Source: Amycolatopsis rubida
GTDB taxonomy: Bacteria; Actinomycetota; Actinomycetes; Mycobacteriales; Pseudonocardiaceae
Reading direction: 5' to 3'
Assembly: GCF_900115345.1 (NCBI RefSeq)
Contig: NZ_FOWC01000006.1
Span: 310,001-374,000 of the forward strand
DNA length: 64,000 bases
The notes under the pieces were generated by a model. That model searched no databases and was not told where the DNA came from. It worked only from the letters and a program-made list of their open reading frames with translations. The position numbers and the translations under genes are program-made. This document shows positions 58,741-64,000 of the stretch, one piece after another; the stretch's first letter is position 1; every line of letters starts with the position of its first letter.

Positions 58741-60981
58741 CTCGGCCGCGCGCAGCGCCGCCAGTTCCTCCGCCGGTGTCCCGAGCCATTCCGTCAGCAC
58801 CTCGTCGGTGTGCTGGTCGTAGCACGGCGCCGGACGGACCGTCGCCAGTCCCTTCCCGTCCATGCCGACCGGAATGCCGAGGTATCCGCGTTCCCCGGTC
58901 ACCGGGTGGCGGACCCGTTCGGCCCAGTGCAGCTCGCCGTTCTCGAACAGCTCGCGCACCGTACGCATCCGCTCCGCACGGAAACCCTTCCGTCGCAACG
59001 CCTCCACCACCGCCGCGCCGTCGCGCTTTTCCGCCCACCGCGGATCCGCGGCTCCGCCGACGTAGGCCACGTACCCGTCCGCGGTCGCCAGCACGCCGGC
59101 CGGGACGTCCGGTTCGCTGTTGCCGATCCGCCGCGGCGGACGTCCTTCGCGGGAAGCCAGCACGATGCCTTCGCCGAACTGCAGCCACAGCGTTTCCTGC
59201 TGGGACAGGTCGATCTCGCGGCCCCGCCCGGTCGCCGTCCGCGCCGCCAGCCCGGACAGCACCGCGACCGCCGCGTGCGCGCCGGCCACCGCGTCCGGGT
59301 AGTAGGTCGGGCTCACCTCGGCACCGGCGGAGGGCGGGCCGTAACGGGCGGCGAACCCGCCCATCGCCTCGGTCAGCATGCCGAAGCCCGGCATCGCCCG
59401 GTGCGGGCCGCTGCTGCCGAGCGCGGGCATGGTGACCAGCACCAGCCCCTCGGCCACCCGCGCGCGCACGTGCGCGGCGACGCCCCGGTCCTCGAGCACG
59501 CGGTGGTTCATGTTCACCACCAGCACGTCCGCGGCGTCCACCAGATCGCGGAAGACCCGGTTCCCGTCCGGCGCGGACAGGTCCAGCGACACGGCGCGCT
59601 TGTTGCGGTTCACGCTGTTGAACTGGGCCGCGGCGTCCCAGGTGTACTCGTGCGGGTCGGCGCCCTCGGGCAGCGGGGCCCCGGTTTCGGCGAAGCGGAA
59701 CCGGGTGCGCCAGCCGTCGGGATGCCGACCGGACTCGACCCGCACCACGTCCGCGCCCAGCGCGCCCAGCAGCCGGCCGGCGAGCGGCCCGGCCCAGGCC
59801 CAGGTCAGTTCGAGCACCCGCAGCCGGCGCGGGTCCGGCAGCCGGGGCGACCGGCCGCGGGTCGCGCCGGAGCGAAACCATCCGTTGTCCTCGGCGGGTT
59901 CGGAGAGCCGCACCGAGCGCGGCGCCGGCGCGGCCGGATCCCGCCACGGCCGCACGATCGCGCGGCCCGCCGAGGCGCCGCGGACCGTGCCGAGGAACTC
60001 GCGAGCGGCCAGGTGCGGGTCGTCGAGGGCGTCGGCGGCGTCGAGCACCTTGCCGACCGACCAGCCCGCGGCCAGACCGGCGTCGAAGACCTCGCGCCGG
60101 GTGCGCCCGGCGTACCAGCCGGCCAGTTCGCCGCGCAGCAGCTCCCGGTTGGCCCACCGGCGCGCCCACCCGAAGCGTTCGTCGCGCAGCAGGTCGCCGC
60201 GGTCGTAGAGCAGGCACTGGCGGTTCCAGTCCTCGCCGCGGACCGTGCCCGGCACCACGAACCCGTCGGCGCAGCGGAACACCCCGGACGGGAACGTGCG
60301 GGTCTGGAAGCCGGCCTGGCGCCGTTCCTCCTCCGGATCGGCGGCGTTGGCCGAAGTCGCGGCGTACAGCGCGGCCGCGGCCTGCGACTCCACCGCCGAG
60401 GCCGCGGCGGCCCGCCAGGTCGTCTCGGCGTGCCCGCCGGGCCGTCCGGCCAGCGCGGCCGCCGCGGCGTAGGTTCCGGCCAGATACTGCGTTTGCCAGC
60501 CGGGGAACCGGTCTGGGCCGCCGTCCTCGTGACAGGTCGCGGCGAGCAGCCCGGAGGCCGCCTGCACCAGCATCTCGTCGGACGGCTCTCCCGCGCTCCC
60601 GGCATCGACGCCCCACGCGGTCACCGACACCAGCAGCGGCGGATCGGCGAGGCCCGCGCGCAGTTCCCACGGCCCGAACTCGCGGCGCACCCGGTCGCTG
60701 AGCACGACGTCGGCCCATTCCAGCAGTTCCGGGACCGCGGCCGCGTCCGGGGAGAGCAGCCGCTTCCCGGCGTTGAGATGGACGAAAACCGGGCTCGGGT
60801 CCCGCTGCGCCCGCCCGTCGGCCGAAAGCCGCCGCGCGGGGTCCCCGCCCGCGGGTTCGACCTTGGCGACCGTCGCCCCGAGCATGGCCAGCAGCCGTCC
60901 CGCGTAGGGGCCGGCCACTCCGGTCGCGGTTTCGAGCACCCGGAGCCCGCGAAGCGGCCCGAACTGACTTTCGTGTTCCAT
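58681..60981 (-). CDS. Two-domain family III CoA-transferase (CaiB/BaiF)
   Basis: The 766 residues contain two CaiB/BaiF halves. The first (~8-380) starts LRGLRVLETATGVAGPYAGRLLA; the second (~385-760) starts RRLRVLELTWAWAGPLAGRLLG. The catalytic Asp region in half 1 reads 'QTQYLAGTYAA', with Gln where Asp is expected. Half 2 has TYYPDAVAGAHAA with the Asp. A single active site per chain is therefore likely. Family III enzymes move CoA between acids. Its role in the cluster is unclear and it may be a flanking gene. It is read toward the end of the GH78 gene. Confidence 0.87.
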   Translation of the reverse strand: MEHESQFGPLRGLRVLETATGVAGPYAGRLLAMLGATVAKVEPAGGDPARRLSADGRAQRDPSPVFVHLNAGKRLLSPDAAAVPELLEWADVVLSDRVRREFGPWELRAGLADPPLLVSVTAWGVDAGSAGEPSDEMLVQAASGLLAATCHEDGGPDRFPGWQTQYLAGTYAAAAALAGRPGGHAETTWRAAAASAVESQAAAALYAATSANAADPEEERRQAGFQTRTFPSGVFRCADGFVVPGTVRGEDWNRQCLLYDRGDLLRDERFGWARRWANRELLRGELAGWYAGRTRREVFDAGLAAGWSVGKVLDAADALDDPHLAAREFLGTVRGASAGRAIVRPWRDPAAPAPRSVRLSEPAEDNGWFRSGATRGRSPRLPDPRRLRVLELTWAWAGPLAGRLLGALGADVVRVESGRHPDGWRTRFRFAETGAPLPEGADPHEYTWDAAAQFNSVNRNKRAVSLDLSAPDGNRVFRDLVDAADVLVVNMNHRVLEDRGVAAHVRARVAEGLVLVTMPALGSSGPHRAMPGFGMLTEAMGGFAARYGPPSAGAEVSPTYYPDAVAGAHAAVAVLSGLAARTATGRGREIDLSQQETLWLQFGEGIVLASREGRPPRRIGNSEPDVPAGVLATADGYVAYVGGAADPRWAEKRDGAAVVEALRRKGFRAERMRTVRELFENGELHWAERVRHPVTGERGYLGIPVGMDGKGLATVRPAPCYDQHTDEVLTEWLGTPAEELAALRAAEAIGTVPRQPYRVRKARRAS

Positions 60982-61069
60982 TGTCTTCCTTGCGCGATAA
61001 GGGAAAGCAGCTGAATGCTGATGACCGTCGAAGTTCTGGTCGATCTCTTACGCGGGGTGAGCAACGAGT

Positions 61070-61372
61070 ATGGATCGGGTTCCGGCGAGTGCGCAAACCT
61101 CCACTGTCCACAACGGATCCGCGGCCGCGCGGCTGCGCGCCGAGCTGGCCGCGCTCGCCGAGTCGGCCGCCCTCGGCGCCGGGACCACCGGCGCGGACGA
61201 CGCGCTGCTGGCCGCGATCCAAGCCGCGCAGCACCTCGCCGACGCGCGGAGCGCGCCGGGCCCGGCGCGTCCGGAATGCCTGCGCGCCGCCCAGCACTGT
61301 CTCCGGGCGGCGTCGCTGGCCACCCGGTTCGCCATCGTCGCGGCGGCCGACGACTGCCGCCTGCCCCGATGA
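61070..61372 (+). CDS. Small hypothetical protein
   Basis: This 100-residue Ala-rich protein has heptad-like helices (RLRAELAALAESAAL, LLAAIQAAQHLADA) and no recognised domain. Codon third positions are G/C-rich, as in real genes here, and GGGGTGAG lies upstream. It is divergent from the CoA-transferase gene with an 88-bp gap. I do not recognise it, and a non-coding explanation remains possible. Confidence 0.45.
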   Translation: MDRVPASAQTSTVHNGSAAARLRAELAALAESAALGAGTTGADDALLAAIQAAQHLADARSAPGPARPECLRAAQHCLRAASLATRFAIVAAADDCRLPR

Positions 61373-61388
61373 CCGTTAGGCTCGCGGC

Positions 61389-61766
61389 ATGGGCCGACCG
61401 GACTCCGCGACCGCAAAACGTGCACGCGTGACAGAACTCGCCGAGGCGCTCCCGGAAGTGCAGAGCAAGGGCGAGCAGCATGTCGCGTACTCGGTGCGCG
61501 GGAAGAACTTCGCCTACTTCCTCGACGACCACCACGGCGACGGCAAGATCGCGATCGCGTGCAAAGCCGCGCCGGGCGCGCAGGCCGAGCTGATCGAGCA
61601 GGAGGGGGAGCGGTTCTACGCGCCCGCCTACCTCGGCTCCCGCGGCTGGGTGGCCCTCGACCTGGAAGCGGGCAAGGTCGACTGGACCGAGGTGCGCACG
61701 ATGCTGGCCGACGCCTACCGGCTGCTGGCGCCGAAGAAGCTGTCGGCACAGCTGGCCGGCCAGTAG
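61389..61766 (+). CDS. MmcQ/YjbR family protein
   Basis: The 125-residue protein matches the MmcQ/YjbR (CyaY-like) fold with LAEALPEVQSKGEQHVAYSV, 'KNFAYFLDDH', and a C-terminal RGWVALDLEAGKVDW segment. These widespread actinomycete proteins are annotated as DNA-binding-like, but their role is poorly defined. It does not look like a biosynthetic gene and probably marks chromosomal background beyond the cluster. It is 16 bp downstream of the small hypothetical gene. Confidence 0.85.
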   Translation: MGRPDSATAKRARVTELAEALPEVQSKGEQHVAYSVRGKNFAYFLDDHHGDGKIAIACKAAPGAQAELIEQEGERFYAPAYLGSRGWVALDLEAGKVDWTEVRTMLADAYRLLAPKKLSAQLAGQ

Positions 61767-61850
61767 CCCCGGCCGGCCGCATCGGTCCGGCAGGCTTCGG
61801 CTGGCGCGGCGGACCGGACGCCGCGGCCGCCCGGCACCCTCGGCTCCCGG

Positions 61851-63287
61851 TCAGTAGCCCGGCGGCGCCTCGAACCCGCCGGTCAGCCGCTCGACGACCC
61901 GGGCCACCGCGAGCGCCTTGCGGTCGTGCCACCGGGGCGCGATCACCTGCACCCCGAACGGCAGCCCGGCGGCGCTGCGGCCGAGCGGGACCGTCGTCGC
62001 GGGCAGGCCGGACAGGCTGGCCGGGGTCGCCCAGGCCATCTGGGCCAGATACGGCGCCTTCCGGCCGTTGACCTCGAGTTCCCGGGTGAGCGGGGTCCCC
62101 GCCGTCTGGTGGGCGAAGGCGGTCAGCGGCGCGGCGGGCGTGAGCACCGCGTCCGCCTCGGCGAACACCGCGGCCCACCCGGCGGTGATCCGGGCGCGCC
62201 GCTCGTCCAGGTCCTGCCATTCCCGGTAGCTGAGCGTGACCGCCCGGCCCAGTTCCACCGCCGGACGGCGGTCGTCGGGCGAGGCACGCCGGGCGATCCG
62301 CCGCAGCCGCCGGAAAACCGGTTCCGGGAAGCTCGGGGCCAGTACCGCGAGCAGCAGCCGCGCGTAGGTCTGGTGGATCTCGTACAGCGGGCGCGGCGGG
62401 CGCAGCTTGCGCAGCACTCGGACGCCGAGGCCGGCCAGTTCCCCGGCGAGTTCGTCGAGCGCGGCCCGGATCTCCGGGTCGGTGCGCAACGCCGGATGCT
62501 CGGCCCACACCGCCAGGCGCAGCTCGCCGGTGCGCACCGCGGCGGCGGGGAGCGTCCCGCCGGGCACTCCGGCCAGGTCGGGGCCGACGAGCACGTCCAA
62601 GGCGAGTTCGAGATCGGCCACGCACCGCGCCATCGGGCCGGGCGAGCCCAGCGGCGGCACCGCGAGGGTGCCGGGCGCACCGGGAATGTGCCCGCGCGCC
62701 GGGACGGCTCCCCGGGTCGGGAGATGCCCGCATACCCCGCAGAAGTGCGCGGGGGAGCGGATCGACCCGGCGACGTCGCTGCCCAGCTCCAGGGGCGTGA
62801 GCCCGGCGGCCAGCGCGGCGGCCGAACCCCCGGACGATCCGCCGGGCGTCCGGGCGAGGTCCCACGGATTGCCGGTGGTGCCGTAGACGTCGTTGCAGGA
62901 CTGGAAATCCCCGGCGTAAAGCGGCGTGTTGGTCTTGCCGAACACGACAGCTCCGGCGGCCCGCAGCCGGGCCACCGCGTCCGCGTCGCGCTCGGGCAGG
63001 TGTCCCGCCAGTTCCGGGGCTCCGGCCGTGGTGACCAGGCCGGCGGTCTCGAAAGTGTCCTTCACCGTCATCGGGAGCCCGTGCAGCGGGCCGAGCCGGA
63101 GCCCGCGCGCGGCGGCCGCGTCGGCGGCCTCGGCCTGTGCCCTGGCGCCGGCGACGTCGAGAGCCACCACGGCGTTCAGCGCGGGATTGTGCTCCTTGAC
63201 CCGGCTCAGGAAGTACTCCAGCGCGGCGGAGCTGCTGACGCGTCCGGCGGCCAGGTCGGCGACCAGTCCGGTCGCGGTCGTGCGCAC
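61851..63287 (-). CDS. Amidase signature family enzyme
   Basis: The 478 residues have the Ser-cisSer-Lys triad motifs: GLPMTVKDTF near residue 74, TPGGSSGGSAAAL near 146 and ELGSDVAGSIRSPA near 170 (Ala in place of the second Gly of the usual GSDxGGS). It hydrolyses an amide, ester or carbamate-type bond. In this context it could deprotect or release an amide, or it may be housekeeping. The GTG start at 63287 lies 4 bp after the stop of the upstream methyltransferase, so the two are likely co-transcribed. Confidence 0.9.
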   Translation of the reverse strand: MRTTATGLVADLAAGRVSSSAALEYFLSRVKEHNPALNAVVALDVAGARAQAEAADAAAARGLRLGPLHGLPMTVKDTFETAGLVTTAGAPELAGHLPERDADAVARLRAAGAVVFGKTNTPLYAGDFQSCNDVYGTTGNPWDLARTPGGSSGGSAAALAAGLTPLELGSDVAGSIRSPAHFCGVCGHLPTRGAVPARGHIPGAPGTLAVPPLGSPGPMARCVADLELALDVLVGPDLAGVPGGTLPAAAVRTGELRLAVWAEHPALRTDPEIRAALDELAGELAGLGVRVLRKLRPPRPLYEIHQTYARLLLAVLAPSFPEPVFRRLRRIARRASPDDRRPAVELGRAVTLSYREWQDLDERRARITAGWAAVFAEADAVLTPAAPLTAFAHQTAGTPLTRELEVNGRKAPYLAQMAWATPASLSGLPATTVPLGRSAAGLPFGVQVIAPRWHDRKALAVARVVERLTGGFEAPPGY

Positions 63288-63291
63288 CGGC

Positions 63292-64000
63292 TCAGTTCGC
63301 GACGCAGGCGAACAGCACCGGGTCGACCGGCGATTCCGAGCCGCCCGCGTACTGGCCGGCGATCCGCAGCCCGGCTTCGGCGAACAGGTCGCGGTACTGG
63401 TCGACGGTGCGCTCCCGCCCGCCGACGGTCACCAGCATGCGCAGGTCCAGCGCGGTCATCGCGAACCGGTTCGCCGGCGTCACCGGAGCCTGCATGACCA
63501 GCACCGTGCCGTGCGATCCGGCCGCATCCGCGCATCGGCGCAGCAGTGCGACCGCGCGCTCGTGCGGCTCCTGGTGGACGATCAGCGAGAGCAGGTAGGC
63601 GTCCGCCCCTTCCGGCAACGGGTCGAAGTAGCTGCCCGGCGCGCCGCTCACCCGGTCGCCCAGCCCCGCTTCGCCGAGCGATTGTTCCGCCCTGGCCACG
63701 ATTTCCGGCAGGTCGACGAGCGTCGCCCGCAAGTGCCCGAAGGCCAGCAGCAGCCGCCGCAGCACCGCGCCGTGCCCGCATCCGACGTCCACCACCTGTT
63801 TCGCCGACGCCCAGTCGAACCCGCCGGTCACCGTCGGCTCCGACCACGCGCCGAACATCTCGTGCAGATGCTCGAAGCCGGTCACCAGTTCCGGGTGCGC
63901 GACCGTGTCCGTCCACAGCGGAGCGCCGAAGGTCTTCTGGTACCCCGGTTCCCCGGTGCGCACCGAGTGCAGCAGGTTGGCGCAGGAAGAATCGCTGCGC
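63292..64000 (-). CDS. O-methyltransferase, 5'-truncated by the window edge
   Basis: The open frame runs off the right edge; the GTG at 63963 is internal (NLLHSVRTGEPGYQKTFG continues across it). The visible ~235 residues contain the SAM site VVDVGCGHGAVLRRLLLAF, 'VDLPEIVARAEQ', and a segment LIVHQEPHERA where family 2 O-methyltransferases have HDWxD; here Gln-Glu replaces Asp-Trp. It belongs to the same family as the methyltransferase at 38.0-39.0 kb. It may mark another tailoring block beyond the window. Confidence 0.85.
   Translation of the reverse strand, partial: RSDSSCANLLHSVRTGEPGYQKTFGAPLWTDTVAHPELVTGFEHLHEMFGAWSEPTVTGGFDWASAKQVVDVGCGHGAVLRRLLLAFGHLRATLVDLPEIVARAEQSLGEAGLGDRVSGAPGSYFDPLPEGADAYLLSLIVHQEPHERAVALLRRCADAAGSHGTVLVMQAPVTPANRFAMTALDLRMLVTVGGRERTVDQYRDLFAEAGLRIAGQYAGGSESPVDPVLFACVAN

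Overview
This is a very G+C-rich actinomycete segment with strong third-position G/C bias, GTG starts and many ATGA/GTGA gene overlaps. A StrR-type pathway activator and the general style of the genes suggest Pseudonocardiales, possibly Amycolatopsis; that placement is inference. Nearly the whole window is one large secondary-metabolite locus. No rRNA, tRNA, CRISPR array, insertion sequence or phage gene was seen.

Layout. (1) 1-6.5 kb: a truncated SsuD-like flavin monooxygenase, a class II aldolase and a P450 on the plus strand; then a P450 and a free-standing NRPS condensation domain on the minus strand; then a methyltransferase. (2) 6.8-7.8 kb: the StrR-like activator. (3) 7.9-23.9 kb: a translationally coupled NRPS operon. 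NRPS1 is ArCP-Cy-A-PCP-Cy-A-PCP. NRPS2 is docking-Cy-A(with embedded MT)-PCP-degenerate TE. They are followed by a saccharopine-dehydrogenase-like reductase, a thiazolinyl imine reductase, a type II thioesterase and an aberrant SHMT-like PLP enzyme. This is pyochelin/yersiniabactin-type logic with three heterocyclisation steps. Two A domains read as cysteine; the first carries an unusual code. (4) 24.4-32.8 kb: tailoring and supply genes, namely a P450 with an atypical I-helix, a glycosyltransferase, an SDR-like protein, an aldehyde dehydrogenase, a 2OG-oxygenase-like protein, a DAO-like flavoprotein and a fatty-acyl-AMP ligase. (5) 33.0-58.0 kb: a long plus-strand run preceded by a good StrR/Bbr-type operator. 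It holds three related NodU/TobZ-type carbamoyltransferases, three carrier proteins, two acyl-CoA-dehydrogenase-like flavoproteins and an O-methyltransferase. It also holds a complete highly reducing type II PKS set (KR, two hotdog dehydratases, ACP, KS/CLF, second KS/CLF-like pair). The rest are hydrolases, a GST-kappa-type isomerase, a P450, a thiolase, an LLM oxidoreductase, an AMP ligase and a GH78-type glycosidase. (6) 58.7-64 kb: probable flank with a two-domain CaiB/BaiF protein, two small proteins, an amidase and a truncated O-methyltransferase.

How it may work together (inference). The type II PKS makes a polyene-like acyl chain, which a GST-kappa-type isomerase may reshape. Thiolase, dehydrogenase and P450 enzymes modify it and up to three carbamoyl groups are added. 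The NRPS builds an acyl/aryl-(ox)azoline-thiazoline-thiazolidine chain. The glycosyltransferase decorates it and the GH78 enzyme may remove a protecting sugar. The common activator and operator argue for one pathway, but two adjacent pathways cannot be excluded. I do not recognise the product.

Two non-coding stretches over 300 bp (23905-24409 and 58010-58680) are tandem-repeat arrays, each built from the 3' end of the adjacent gene plus its downstream sequence.
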